A DNA stretch of 64,000 nucleotides from a virus. Where the stretch lies: IMG/VR virus record IMGVR_UViG_3300030419_002557, positions 1 to 64,000 of that record; one strand, given 5' to 3'. The notes beneath the pieces are model-generated. The model searched no databases. It was not told where the DNA came from and saw only the letters and a list, made by a program, of their open reading frames with translations. The translations under genes were made by a program, and so were the position numbers. Positions 19,629 through 27,304 of the stretch are shown here, piece after piece (the stretch's first letter is position 1; the number at the start of each line of letters is the position of its first letter).

Positions 19629-20614
19629 TGCCTAGACGAAGTCGAGCCGACGTTGGGCTTTACGCCCCAAGAGTGACAAGACGCGCAGATCACATCCCAA
19701 ACCGTGGTCCTCGAACTCCAAGTGCAGGCGGCGGGAACGCTTGGAAGGACTGGGTGGACTTTGATTTGTCCAAGATTGCTGACGTATCTGAATGGAAGAA
19801 GATTGAAGGCGATGGGATTGGTGGCATTAACGTAACGGCGGCGATGTCGGGTGATCAACTCCACATTACGTTTCCTGATATTGGGAGCAACTACAACGTA
19901 AGAAACCAGGGCAACCAACAAAAGGGGCTTTGGTTTATTAAGAAGGTAAAGTTTGCTCCCTGGGCAAATCAGGCGACTCCAGCAGGGCAGGCTGCAAACA
20001 GCTTTCAAAGTGAGAGCACCCTTTTTAAAATGGAGATGCAGTTCGATCATACCAACGGACCCATCAACGGAACTTCCGACCAAAACTACGGCCAAAATGT
20101 TCACGCTGCATGCGGCATCATTGCCTATGATTCTGATCAGGGCACAGATCCTCCGTTGCCTGGCACGACAAACTATGCGGGCGTGTATGTTAGGAAGAAC
20201 AGGTCAGAGGATCCAAGCGGATCAAGCCACACCAACCAGTATCAATCTGGCCTTTTTTCCCGTAATGGAAAAGCTCCAGGGGATGGTCGTATTTGGAGGA
20301 ACCAGGACGGAGGAGACGCAACATCGCATGATGCTATCGTCTTTCAAGCGGGAATCTCCACCAACATTACCTCCCATCCTATTGGATCTTACAACGAGAA
20401 CATGCCTTGCGGTTCTTACGCGACAACGACTCCTTTCGGCCCAATGGTAAAAGGATCGTTGCTTTCAAACAACGCATGCAGGTTTGGAGGAAAGCACCTC
20501 TATTTGGCATGCTGGTTCGGGTTTGATACAACGAGCCAGAAGGGCGGGGTTATTCGCATCAAGAAGCTTAGGTATTTGCTTCAGCCTATCGCTGCACGCG
20601 CCGCACTGGGGTAG
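19628..20614 (+). CDS. Putative receptor-binding or tail-appendage protein, 328 aa
   Basis: The basic N terminus (MPRRSRADVG) precedes a globular region rich in Gly, Asn, aromatic residues and a few Cys, with no coiled coil. The alternating Gly/Asn/aromatic pattern resembles lectin-like or concanavalin-type folds of receptor-binding modules, but no motif is decisive. The start overlaps the upstream stop by one base. It sits among fibre and decoration genes, so adsorption is a reasonable inference. Confidence 0.65.
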   Translation: MPRRSRADVGLYAPRVTRRADHIPNRGPRTPSAGGGNAWKDWVDFDLSKIADVSEWKKIEGDGIGGINVTAAMSGDQLHITFPDIGSNYNVRNQGNQQKGLWFIKKVKFAPWANQATPAGQAANSFQSESTLFKMEMQFDHTNGPINGTSDQNYGQNVHAACGIIAYDSDQGTDPPLPGTTNYAGVYVRKNRSEDPSGSSHTNQYQSGLFSRNGKAPGDGRIWRNQDGGDATSHDAIVFQAGISTNITSHPIGSYNENMPCGSYATTTPFGPMVKGSLLSNNACRFGGKHLYLACWFGFDTTSQKGGVIRIKKLRYLLQPIAARAALG

Positions 20615-20617
20615 TTC

Positions 20618-20905
20618 ATGGCTTCAATATGTTTGTTTGAGACAACCGGCACAAGCGCAGCCGACGATATAGTCGCTGCTGTAGAGGCTGGGGAGTTGTG
20701 GGGAGTAAACATGGGCTCCACATCTAAAAGTTCTTCCTATTCTAACTATGCTTTGGTTGAATGCACTGCCAACCGGGCTCTTCAAATCACGGATTCAATT
20801 CCAGATGATGTCCTTCTTCGTATCGTTCAAGACGAAGTCCCCAGTTTTACAGATGCTGGCACCAACGAGAAAGCGTGGTATTTACTGGGGATGAATGGGG
20901 GATAG
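20618..20905 (+). CDS. Hypothetical protein, 95 aa
   Basis: Compact acidic protein starting three bases after the upstream stop and ending three bases before the next ATG, so it is part of the same coupled run. It has a helix-like start (ASICLFETTGTSAADDI) and an acidic middle (TDSIPDDVLLRIVQDE). No family is recognised and no membrane segment is visible. Confidence 0.65.
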   Translation: MASICLFETTGTSAADDIVAAVEAGELWGVNMGSTSKSSSYSNYALVECTANRALQITDSIPDDVLLRIVQDEVPSFTDAGTNEKAWYLLGMNGG

Positions 20906-20908
20906 TGA

Positions 20909-21100
20909 ATGGAACAACGTGTACGAAAACTCGAAACTGATGTAGCAGTCCTTGGTCAGCGCGTTGACACTACGGAGGCTGAGGTGTCAGCTATTCGAGA
21001 AGACATTCAAGGCATCAAGAAAGAGATCCACAAGGCACAAGGGCTGATCCTCGCAACTATCGTCATCATGCAATGCATCGCGATCTTTATGGAAGGGTGA
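20909..21100 (+). CDS. XhlA-like coiled-coil membrane protein, 63 aa
   Basis: N-terminal heptad-rich coiled coil of about 40 residues (MEQRVRKLETDVAVLGQR and onward) followed by one C-terminal hydrophobic segment (GLILATIVIMQCIAIF). This is the layout of the hemolysin XhlA family, small membrane proteins that act with holins in phage lysis cassettes. It is followed immediately by two further small membrane-type genes. A lysis accessory role is inferred. Confidence 0.7.
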   Translation: MEQRVRKLETDVAVLGQRVDTTEAEVSAIREDIQGIKKEIHKAQGLILATIVIMQCIAIFMEG

Positions 21101-21101
21101 T

Positions 21102-21263
21102 GTGGAGGCAGATGTAGTAGCGAGCTACCTAGACTTAGGCATGACTTGCGGCTTCATTGCGTACCTCATCAACACAAATCGACGACAAGGCAAAGCCCTC
21201 ACGATGATGACCCGAAAGTATGAAGAGCTTTTCGAGCGGGTCTTAAAGAGGGAACGTGAGTGA
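21102..21263 (+). CDS. Small protein in lysis cluster, 53 aa, GTG start
   Basis: The frame begins with GTG one base after the upstream stop, preceded by GGAAGGGTGAT as ribosome site. It ends eight bases inside the following gene. A weakly hydrophobic stretch (LGMTCGFIAYLI) is followed by a basic amphipathic tail. It fills an otherwise empty 150-base gap between two membrane genes, which supports it being real. It could be a holin component; not recognised. Confidence 0.5.
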   Translation: MEADVVASYLDLGMTCGFIAYLINTNRRQGKALTMMTRKYEELFERVLKRERE

Positions 21264-21519
21264 AGGCTCGACCAATCCCTTTTCCAACATGCCTCCGTGG
21301 GGCTGGATACTCGTCTATCTTGCTGGCGGCTCTGCAATAGGTGTTGGGGGTCTTGAGCTTACTCATAGTTCTCATAGCGAAGAGAAAGAATGCCCCGATC
21401 CAGGCTTTGCTCTTCATCAGGCAGAGAAAGAAATAGAAGAGCTAAAGAACGCTCACGAGTCAATGGTCTCCAGTATTGGTATGATTTCTGGGTTATTGTC
21501 TCAATGTCAACAGCAATAG
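21256..21519 (+). CDS. Spanin/holin-like membrane protein, 87 aa
   Basis: GTG start overlapping the previous gene. Residues about 14-34 form a single hydrophobic segment (WGWILVYLAGGSAIGVGG), followed by a charged coiled-coil-like periplasmic domain that ends in SQCQQQ. One N-terminal membrane anchor plus a coiled coil is typical of inner-membrane spanins (Rz type), though a holin is also possible. No nested outer-membrane lipoprotein frame was found here. Confidence 0.6.
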   Translation: MSEGSTNPFSNMPPWGWILVYLAGGSAIGVGGLELTHSSHSEEKECPDPGFALHQAEKEIEELKNAHESMVSSIGMISGLLSQCQQQ

Positions 21520-21528
21520 GAGGTTGAT

Positions 21529-21915
21529 TTGGCGACCTATACAAAGTTAAATCTGTCCCCTGGTGGCACCGAAGGTGACGGTAATCCAATTCCAGTTACC
21601 GACAATGCAGGAAATGGGTCATTTCTTCACGACACCTCGAATGATGAAACGAAGCAAGACGAGATTTGGCTTTGGGCAACGAACATTCATACGTCTGCCG
21701 TCGAAGTTACGTTGCATGTTGGCTATTTGAACAGCGGCAGTGCCGCTGCAACAGACAGAATGATTGTCACTATTCCTGCAAAGTCTGGGTGGTCACTGGT
21801 CCTGGCTGGAATCCCGCTGCGTAGCAGTGGTAGCACTCCCCGCAGGGTCGCGGCATACGCTGACACGGTGAATGTCATTAACTTTGTTGGATATGTGAAC
21901 AGGATTTCCGCTTGA
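21529..21915 (+). CDS. Small beta-sandwich appendage protein, paralogue, 128 aa
   Basis: TTG start placed five bases after AGGAGG. Paralogous to the 125-residue protein at 19251-19628 (shared DEIWLWATN block and C-terminal GYVNRIS). The two copies are separated by fibre and lysis genes, pointing to an old duplication rather than a fresh tandem one. A decoration or fibre-associated role is likely. Confidence 0.7.
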   Translation: MATYTKLNLSPGGTEGDGNPIPVTDNAGNGSFLHDTSNDETKQDEIWLWATNIHTSAVEVTLHVGYLNSGSAAATDRMIVTIPAKSGWSLVLAGIPLRSSGSTPRRVAAYADTVNVINFVGYVNRISA

Positions 21916-22070
21916 TAAAATGGCAATACCATAAGCCGTTTGTCGACTGGCTTTTGAAGATGCAATATGCGGAGATGAAGGACGACAAGATAAGCCCCTA
22001 CATCAGCCCTGGTCTTGTTCTATACATGTACGAGGCATACCTGGCGGGGTTTAAAGAACGAGGAAAGTAG
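21912..22070 (+). CDS. Hypothetical protein, 52 aa, TTG start
   Basis: The frame overlaps the previous stop by four bases (TTGA) and ends directly before the next ATG, filling an otherwise empty 155-base gap. The product begins LIKWQYHKPFVDWLLKMQYA and is aromatic-rich and basic. There is no ribosome site of its own, so translation would rely on coupling. An ATG at 21960 is an alternative start. Confidence 0.45.
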   Translation: MIKWQYHKPFVDWLLKMQYAEMKDDKISPYISPGLVLYMYEAYLAGFKERGK

Positions 22071-22559
22071 ATGGGTCATTTCTCTCTTGATGAGTTTGTA
22101 GGCGCAATTCAAGAGGCAGTAGTCAAATCAACAGACATTGCCGAGCAGCATGAACTAAACCATATTCGGGAAGAAGAATACTGGATTGATACTGGTGAGA
22201 AGGCACCTGACGGGACTTCTATCTATAAGCCCCGAATGGTAACTGTTCGCTTGCCCATGTGGGAAGATGGCAAGCAGACTGAAAAAGACATTCAGGTTCC
22301 CATGCAAACGCTTGTCACTGGCCAATCTTTAATGATTGAAGCGCTAACTGTTGAGATGAATGTGGAACTCCAAGGAATGGAAGACGGTGCTGACGTTGGC
22401 TGTACTCATCGCAAGCTCAAGATAAATCCATCTGTTGGTGGAAATGGGTGGTTTGCTAAAAAGCGGAATACTGCTAAGATTTCGATAACTTTTAAAGGGC
22501 AGGAACCACCAGAAGGTTATGCTCGAATTGATAATCAACTCATAAAGCTACTTCCGTAG
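22071..22559 (+). CDS. DUF2589-partner-like protein, 162 aa
   Basis: Helical N terminus (FVGAIQEAVVKSTDIAEQHE) followed by a beta-rich region with a central TLVTGQSLMIEALTVEMNVEL stretch. Its organisation parallels the following gene, and the two are ten bases apart. Such pairs accompany DUF2589 proteins in other genomes, as far as I recall. Function unknown. Confidence 0.55.
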   Translation: MGHFSLDEFVGAIQEAVVKSTDIAEQHELNHIREEEYWIDTGEKAPDGTSIYKPRMVTVRLPMWEDGKQTEKDIQVPMQTLVTGQSLMIEALTVEMNVELQGMEDGADVGCTHRKLKINPSVGGNGWFAKKRNTAKISITFKGQEPPEGYARIDNQLIKLLP

Positions 22560-22568
22560 GAGAGATAA

Positions 22569-23207
22569 ATGCCAGACGGCCTTGTAAAAATGTCAGACCA
22601 GTTTGGCGGCCTGCCAATGGACCAACTGATTGGAGGTCCGCTTAAGGCAGCCTGCGATTCGCAGGTTCAGCTTGCCAAGGCGACCGCTGACTTTATTCAG
22701 AACGTCGGTCTGGAGACCGATTCCAACGGAGTAGTAAAAGCTCGTACTGTTGACTTCACTTACACGAAGCCTGTCAATGACGGTAACGGTGGGTACACCG
22801 AAGTTACCAACCAACTCGACGTTCCAATCCTGGCGATTCTGAACACTCCTTCACTTCAGGTCAAAGAGGTTGAGGTGGACTTCACGATGGAAGTGAAGTC
22901 AAGCACTTCTGAGAAGTCGAGTCGAGACTATGAAGCTGCAATGGACACCCACGTTAAAGCAGGCTGGGGCCCAGTGAGTGTGGACGTGAAAATCCACGGG
23001 TCTATTTCCGCCAAGAGCGAGAACACCCGCTCATCGGACAACTCCGCTAAGTACAACGTCAAAGTCATTGCCCGCGATGATGGTATGCCTGAAGGGTTGA
23101 AGCGCTGCTTGGACATCGTACAGGCAGCAATCGCTGAGAAACCAGCGCCAGCACCCCCTGTCAATCAGCCTGCAAACCCACCCGCTCCTGCTGTGAGGAA
23201 TGGATAA
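22569..23207 (+). CDS. DUF2589-like protein, 212 aa
   Basis: ATG preceded by AGGAGAGATAA. Residues about 15-45 read LIGGPLKAACDSQVQLAKATADFI, followed by VDFTY, VPILAILNTPSL and VEVDFTMEV, matching what I know as the DUF2589 signature. The C terminus is a Pro/Ala-rich tail. The family has no established biochemical role. Its place between fibre/lysis genes and decoration genes is unusual. The family call comes from memory of the motif. Confidence 0.6.
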   Translation: MPDGLVKMSDQFGGLPMDQLIGGPLKAACDSQVQLAKATADFIQNVGLETDSNGVVKARTVDFTYTKPVNDGNGGYTEVTNQLDVPILAILNTPSLQVKEVEVDFTMEVKSSTSEKSSRDYEAAMDTHVKAGWGPVSVDVKIHGSISAKSENTRSSDNSAKYNVKVIARDDGMPEGLKRCLDIVQAAIAEKPAPAPPVNQPANPPAPAVRNG

Positions 23208-23582
23208 ATGGCGATTACAACTGGAAAGTTATCGATAACAGAAACAGACTACATGTTCATCGACACTGCATCTACAGCAACTGCTGTGACGGATGTGTTC
23301 GGTGGTTCAGCGACAATCCACAGTATCAATATGGTGAATGGCCACTCCAACCCTGCATGGTTGAAAATCTACAACGCTAGCAGCGCCACTGTTGGGACAA
23401 CAGACCCAGACATTATTTTGAAGGCAGACGGGTCAGGCACTAATGGTGGTCGAACTGTCTGGCAGATTATCGACGGAATCGCTCTGACGAATATGACTTA
23501 CGCTTCCGAGATTTCTGCCGGTACATCTGGAACATCAAACCCTGATGCTGGAAATCTTACCATCAGCATGGTTGTGAGGTAG
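23208..23582 (+). CDS. Small beta-sandwich virion protein, 124 aa
   Basis: Starts directly after the upstream stop with AGGA eight bases before the ATG. Related in layout to the next gene: a central line of the form I-x-x-x-NxxxxxxWLKIYNASSATVG corresponds to VYVKLYDSTSTVNIG there. Both look like immunoglobulin-like phage decoration modules. Role inferred. Confidence 0.65.
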   Translation: MAITTGKLSITETDYMFIDTASTATAVTDVFGGSATIHSINMVNGHSNPAWLKIYNASSATVGTTDPDIILKADGSGTNGGRTVWQIIDGIALTNMTYASEISAGTSGTSNPDAGNLTISMVVR

Positions 23583-23584
23583 AG

Positions 23585-23980
23585 ATGGCATCAGCACTTG
23601 TAAAAACGTCCGTAGTCGCCAATGTTGGCACATTTCATTGTGTAAATCTTGACGCCGATCATAATGTCGAAGCGCTGGATGCCAGTAGCGGTACTCTCTA
23701 CAAAGTAGAAATCATCAACCCTAATGCAACCGCAGTGTATGTGAAGCTTTATGACTCAACCAGCACTGTAAACATTGGTGGAGACGCCCCCACTTCTCCC
23801 GAATGGGTGTTCATGTGTCCGGGTAATGCAACAAGAGTGTATTCCAATCCATCGGGAACCTCTTACGGAACTGGCTTGAAGGCAGCGTGCGTTACAACTG
23901 CTGGCAGCGCCAGCGGTTCTGTGGCCGCAAGCACGGCACCGACTGACAGCGTCACTTATCGAATCCTTATTGCGACGTAG
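23585..23980 (+). CDS. Small beta-sandwich virion protein, paralogue, 131 aa
   Basis: Start preceded by GAGGTAGAG. Shares the K-x-Y-x-S-x-x-T-V core and Gly-rich C-terminal half with the neighbour at 23208-23582, indicating a tandem duplication that has diverged strongly. Ends two bases before the next ATG. Probably a decoration or fibre-tip subunit. Confidence 0.65.
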   Translation: MASALVKTSVVANVGTFHCVNLDADHNVEALDASSGTLYKVEIINPNATAVYVKLYDSTSTVNIGGDAPTSPEWVFMCPGNATRVYSNPSGTSYGTGLKAACVTTAGSASGSVAASTAPTDSVTYRILIAT

Positions 23981-23982
23981 AA

Positions 23983-24192
23983 ATGAAGTACGGAAAAATC
24001 CTTAAGCAAGCAATCCTCATGGCCGAGGATCTCTTCCCCGAACCCAAGACAGGCAAGAAGAAGAGAGCCTGGGTCGTGAAGTTCATCAACGAGCATGTGA
24101 ATGTGCCGATCCTGAATGAGCGTCAGGAGGCCAAAGCTATAGGGTTCGCAGTAGATGTAGTGTGTGACCTAATTGAAGACCTGAAGAAATGA
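23983..24192 (+). CDS. Small helical protein, 69 aa
   Basis: Lys-rich amphipathic helices (MKYGKILKQAILMAEDLFPE) and a middle KTGKKKRAWVVKFINEH resembling the cytoplasmic part of LLH-type phage holins, but without a transmembrane segment. It lies just before the endolysin. ATGA overlap with the next frame. Function uncertain. Confidence 0.55.
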   Translation: MKYGKILKQAILMAEDLFPEPKTGKKKRAWVVKFINEHVNVPILNERQEAKAIGFAVDVVCDLIEDLKK

Positions 24193-24386
24193 AGACGGTT
24201 ACTCGGTCCTACAGGCATCGCTCTACTGAAAAAATGAAAATTAGAAAGTCATCAGTGACAGTGGTGCGTGTTGGTTTTAAAGAACACGAGCCTTCTGTTC
24301 AGGGTGCCTACAACAACACCGAGGACCAAACGTGTGGTTCTCGTCCTGAGCAGGAGGCATCCCATGTTGATAAAGAAGGGAAGTAG
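24189..24386 (+). CDS. Possible small protein, 65 aa
   Basis: The start overlaps the previous stop (ATGA) and the frame ends 23 bases inside the endolysin gene, covering the endolysin ribosome site. Basic and polar, with no recognisable motif. It could be a translated spacer rather than a functional gene. Confidence 0.35.
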   Translation: MKTVTRSYRHRSTEKMKIRKSSVTVVRVGFKEHEPSVQGAYNNTEDQTCGSRPEQEASHVDKEGK

Positions 24387-25170
24387 GGGCGACGAAGTTA
24401 AGGAAGTCCAGAAGGCGTTGAACGATAAGGGCTATGGCCAAATCGGCGTCGATGGAATCTTTGGACGAGGCACGGAGAAGGCCGTTAAGCGCTTCCAGAA
24501 GGCGTCAGGACTGGCCGCAGACGGAATCGTAGGGCCTAACACCCTCAAGGCTTTACAGGCCGCTGAGGAGCCAAAGCAGCCCGAGGTTTCGGATGAGCCC
24601 CCCGCCATCATTGGTGTGCTCAAAGCCAAAGGCTACGAGGTGTACACCGATGGCCAGATCAACACGATTGGTGTGCGCTCGAACAACACTGTTGCCAACA
24701 GCTTCGATGATGAGATGCACTTGGTGTGGGTGAAGAACGGATTGTGGCAGCACAAGAAGTACAGAATAACCACGGACCCCGGCACTTATTGTTTAGAACA
24801 TCCTGAAGTCTACGGTCGTGCCGCTGGCACAGCCATCATGGTGCCTGGATCCTACCGCGCCTACAAGTGGGATATGCACCGTGGAAAGTACGAAACGCTG
24901 TGTCAGCGGGCGGCTCCCATCCGCGTCTGGAGGGACAACGATCGAAATAACATTTTGTCGTTTGGCCATGACGACGACCCCGGAATCGAGGGGTGGTACG
25001 GGGTAAATCTTCATCACGCCGGGGCTAACTCTACGCGAGTAGATAAGTGGTCGGCTGGCTGCCAGGTGTTTGCCCGAATCGCAGACTGGGAGGAAGCGGT
25101 TAAGATCTGGAAGGCATCGGAGGCTGAGGTCTTTACTTATACCCTCATCACCGAAGATGACCTGTCGTAG
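24364..25170 (+). CDS. Endolysin: peptidoglycan-binding plus L,D-transpeptidase-like domain, 268 aa
   Basis: Start chosen at the ATG six bases after AGGAGG; a longer frame upstream lacks such a site. Residues about 1-65 form a peptidoglycan-binding type 1 domain (GDEVKEVQKALNDKGYG, VDGIFGRGTEKAV, DGIVGPNTL). The C-terminal domain carries H217/H218 and S230-A-G-C233, the His...S-x-G-C arrangement of YkuD-type cysteine L,D-transpeptidases and related carboxypeptidases. It likely cuts or modifies cell-wall peptides during lysis. No signal peptide is visible, so export would need a holin. Confidence 0.75.
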   Translation: MLIKKGSRGDEVKEVQKALNDKGYGQIGVDGIFGRGTEKAVKRFQKASGLAADGIVGPNTLKALQAAEEPKQPEVSDEPPAIIGVLKAKGYEVYTDGQINTIGVRSNNTVANSFDDEMHLVWVKNGLWQHKKYRITTDPGTYCLEHPEVYGRAAGTAIMVPGSYRAYKWDMHRGKYETLCQRAAPIRVWRDNDRNNILSFGHDDDPGIEGWYGVNLHHAGANSTRVDKWSAGCQVFARIADWEEAVKIWKASEAEVFTYTLITEDDLS

Positions 25171-25178
25171 GAGACGTA

Positions 25179-25409
25179 ATGGAAAAGCTCAAAGAACTTT
25201 GGAAGAAGCTCAACCCTCGGGTTGCCCTGATTGGAGGAGTCGTGGTTATCTCGACTTCTCTTGGCACTTGTCACCTAATGGACTCTGGCGATGAAGGAGC
25301 AGAAGAAGAAGCTCCCGTCGAAGCTCCTGCTGAGGAGACGCCGGAACCGGAGCCCGCTCCACCGGCTGAAGCTCCTGAAGAAGCTCCTGGCGCAGACGCA
25401 GACGCCTAA
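25179..25409 (+). CDS. Membrane-anchored acidic protein, 76 aa
   Basis: Basic N terminus, one hydrophobic segment at about 16-30 (VALIGGVVVISTSLGTC), then a tail of about 45 residues made almost only of Glu, Ala and Pro. The Cys closing the hydrophobic segment resembles a lipobox, but Thr precedes it, which is unusual. A spanin-like or lysis accessory role fits its place after the endolysin. Last gene before the bidirectional terminator. Confidence 0.6.
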   Translation: MEKLKELWKKLNPRVALIGGVVVISTSLGTCHLMDSGDEGAEEEAPVEAPAEETPEPEPAPPAEAPEEAPGADADA

Positions 25410-25414
25410 GAAAA

Positions 25415-25445
25415 AACCCCCGGAGACTTAGAGTTTCCGGGGGTT
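25415..25445. terminator. Bidirectional intrinsic terminator
   Basis: Ten-base-pair perfect stem (AACCCCCGGA / TCCGGGGGTT) with an 11-base loop. It is flanked by A-rich sequence on the left and a T-rich tail on the right, so it can end both the plus-strand late operon and the minus-strand recombination operon that converge here. It overlaps the 3' end of the small zinc-ribbon gene. Confidence 0.9.
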
Positions 25446-25553
25446 CTTCTTTGCTGGAATGGGCTCGCCTGAGAAATAACCGCATTTAGGACAGCGCTCG
25501 TCTCCGACGTAGCGGTGGTCACACTCGAAGCAAATGCGCTTGATGGGCTTCAT
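25428..25553 (-). CDS. Mini zinc-ribbon protein, 41 aa
   Basis: The ATG overlaps the recT stop as ATGA, so it is translationally coupled. The product is a single zinc ribbon: CFEC at residues 8-11 and CPKC at 21-24, with a basic tail. Its last codons lie inside the terminator stem. Such small ribbons often bind nucleic acid or a partner enzyme; coupling to RecT suggests a role in the recombination module, which is inference. Confidence 0.65.
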   Translation of the reverse strand: MKPIKRICFECDHRYVGDERCPKCGYFSGEPIPAKKNPRKL

Positions 25554-26338
25554 GCCAGAGCCGCACCAAGGTCGCTCATTCCATTTACCTCCTTGGGTTC
25601 ATCCTCGCCAACGATTGGCGTGATGTCGATAGGAGGCATCTTTGCGTGAGGATCATCTCCATCCGCAGAGACAGCCGTTGCAAGCTCAAACGACATGGGC
25701 ACGGTGCCGCCGTTGAAGAGGGCACGGATAGCGCTCTTACGAGCCATGCGAGAGTAGTCGTCTACCCAGGGGCCACTACGACCAGCCTTGGAACGACGAC
25801 GAACCTTGTCGATGTCCACCTTCCAAAGCACCTCAAAGTACGACGATCCGTCCTTAAGAACAGCAACAGCGTAGGCTGCTACAATCTTGTCGTCTGAGCG
25901 GTCTACATCTCCACGGACACTGTGCTCAATGTTGGGGTGAAGTCCAGCGCTAACATCGAACTTCTCGCCTTCATAGACAACACGGGCATCGAGGCGGGCC
26001 ACCTGGCCACTGCGTCGAGCAAGCTCCAAGTATCCTTTGTAGCCAATGATTGGCGTACACTTGTTGCCATAAGGAATGAAGTAGATGTGGCCCAGTGTTC
26101 CGCCGGGCTCCAAGCCAAGCTGCGCCGACAGCATTACGGATTCTGCCACGGAGATGCTGGTGCATTCCATAAGCTTTGGATTGCGGCTGGCCTCCACAAT
26201 CAACACCTTGCACATGCGCTCTGGGGTTAGATGGTTGGGCAAGATGGATGCTACTTGGTCCTTCATCTTGTTGTTGATGAGGTCCTTGAACTTCTCCATC
26301 TTGGTGGGTGGCTTGTTTGCAATTTCGTTCTTGGCCAT
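25550..26338 (-). CDS. recT: RecT-family single-strand annealing protein, 262 aa
   Basis: Typical RecT features in order: an N-terminal helical region (MEKFKDLINNKMKDQVASILP), the P-x-x-L-T-P-E-R-M block, SVAESVMLSAQLGLEPGG, then GHIYFIPYGNKCTPIIGYKGYLELARRSG. RecT proteins anneal complementary strands and pair single strands with duplex DNA, working with a 5'-3' exonuclease, here encoded immediately upstream. TAATG overlap with the exonuclease stop; the GAGGCAAC leader lies inside the exonuclease's last codons. Confidence 0.93.
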   Translation of the reverse strand: MAKNEIANKPPTKMEKFKDLINNKMKDQVASILPNHLTPERMCKVLIVEASRNPKLMECTSISVAESVMLSAQLGLEPGGTLGHIYFIPYGNKCTPIIGYKGYLELARRSGQVARLDARVVYEGEKFDVSAGLHPNIEHSVRGDVDRSDDKIVAAYAVAVLKDGSSYFEVLWKVDIDKVRRRSKAGRSGPWVDDYSRMARKSAIRALFNGGTVPMSFELATAVSADGDDPHAKMPPIDITPIVGEDEPKEVNGMSDLGAALA

Positions 26339-27288
26339 TAGTTGCCTCTCTTGTGTTGAATGTTCATTCGAAAGATTCGAGATGGTTCGCTGGTCTTAGT
26401 AAAATCTTTTGCGATTTCGGGATGTTCTTTACGCAGCGCCTTGGAATCGAGAGATGACCTGCCTTTGTTCATCTTCCAAGAGACGGTGCCAAAGACGCCG
26501 TTGAGACCGGCATTGTCAGCGATGCGCTCTTTGATTTGATTTTTAAGCAGGGCTTCCCTCTCCTTCATTGATTTGATTTCCGTCTGGAGATCATGAAGGT
26601 CAAAGATAAGCTCTTCTTCTACCGGGTCAGCAGTCCTGTACTCTTCACTTGGATCGCCAAACTTGTCCTGTAAAAATTTGTCAGCAGCAGGCGAGCCATC
26701 GATTGGTGGTGGTTCTCCACCTACAACGTGCTTTTTCCACCAGTCGCCGCACTTCTTGACCAGCTTCTTCTCAGTCTTCTTATTTCGAAGCAACGTGTAT
26801 CGACGAAACTCATCGTTGACTAGGAACAGAACAGCAAAGTCCCAGCGGTCAATGTTTGTACAGGCCATGTACCATGCCGCCTGTGTGGCATAGTAGACAG
26901 GCACGCCAGAACCAAGGTCTTCTCCCCAACCGTCGACGCTACGCGCCGTTTTGATTTCCAACCCGAACCGGCTCTCCCCGGAACTGACGTACCTGTCAGG
27001 TGATGCAAGCATGAATGACTTGGGGCCAACGATTGGCATCTCGTTGCCATCTAAAACCTCAAAGCCTGTCTCTTCCTGATACCATGTCGCGATTGCGGAC
27101 TCTAGTAGGCGGCCTCTCCGCATCGCGTTTGTTTCTGGAATCTCCTCAGCGAGCCCTCGCTTTGCTGCCCACACGTCCATGGGCGAGGACCACTTTGATA
27201 ATCCAAGGACTGCGGCAATATCAGACCCGCCGAGCCCTTTCATTCTAGCTTCGTACCAACCATCAGGTTTAGGCAAAACACCCTCCAT
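26338..27288 (-). CDS. YqaJ-type viral recombinase exonuclease, 316 aa
   Basis: The start is placed at the ATG before the conserved WYEARMKGLGGSDIAAVLG; a TTG at 27315 would add nine residues, and neither has a strong ribosome site. Seen: GRLLESAIATWY (catalytic Glu), MLASPDRYV (Asp) and GLEIKTA (E-x-K), the metal-binding set of PD-(D/E)XK lambda-exonuclease-like enzymes. It resects 5' strands to give 3' tails for RecT. The C-terminal third is a Lys/Glu-rich helical extension. Confidence 0.9.
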   Translation of the reverse strand: MEGVLPKPDGWYEARMKGLGGSDIAAVLGLSKWSSPMDVWAAKRGLAEEIPETNAMRRGRLLESAIATWYQEETGFEVLDGNEMPIVGPKSFMLASPDRYVSSGESRFGLEIKTARSVDGWGEDLGSGVPVYYATQAAWYMACTNIDRWDFAVLFLVNDEFRRYTLLRNKKTEKKLVKKCGDWWKKHVVGGEPPPIDGSPAADKFLQDKFGDPSEEYRTADPVEEELIFDLHDLQTEIKSMKEREALLKNQIKERIADNAGLNGVFGTVSWKMNKGRSSLDSKALRKEHPEIAKDFTKTSEPSRIFRMNIQHKRGN

Positions 27289-27304
27289 GCGATATGATGT
27301 TTCT

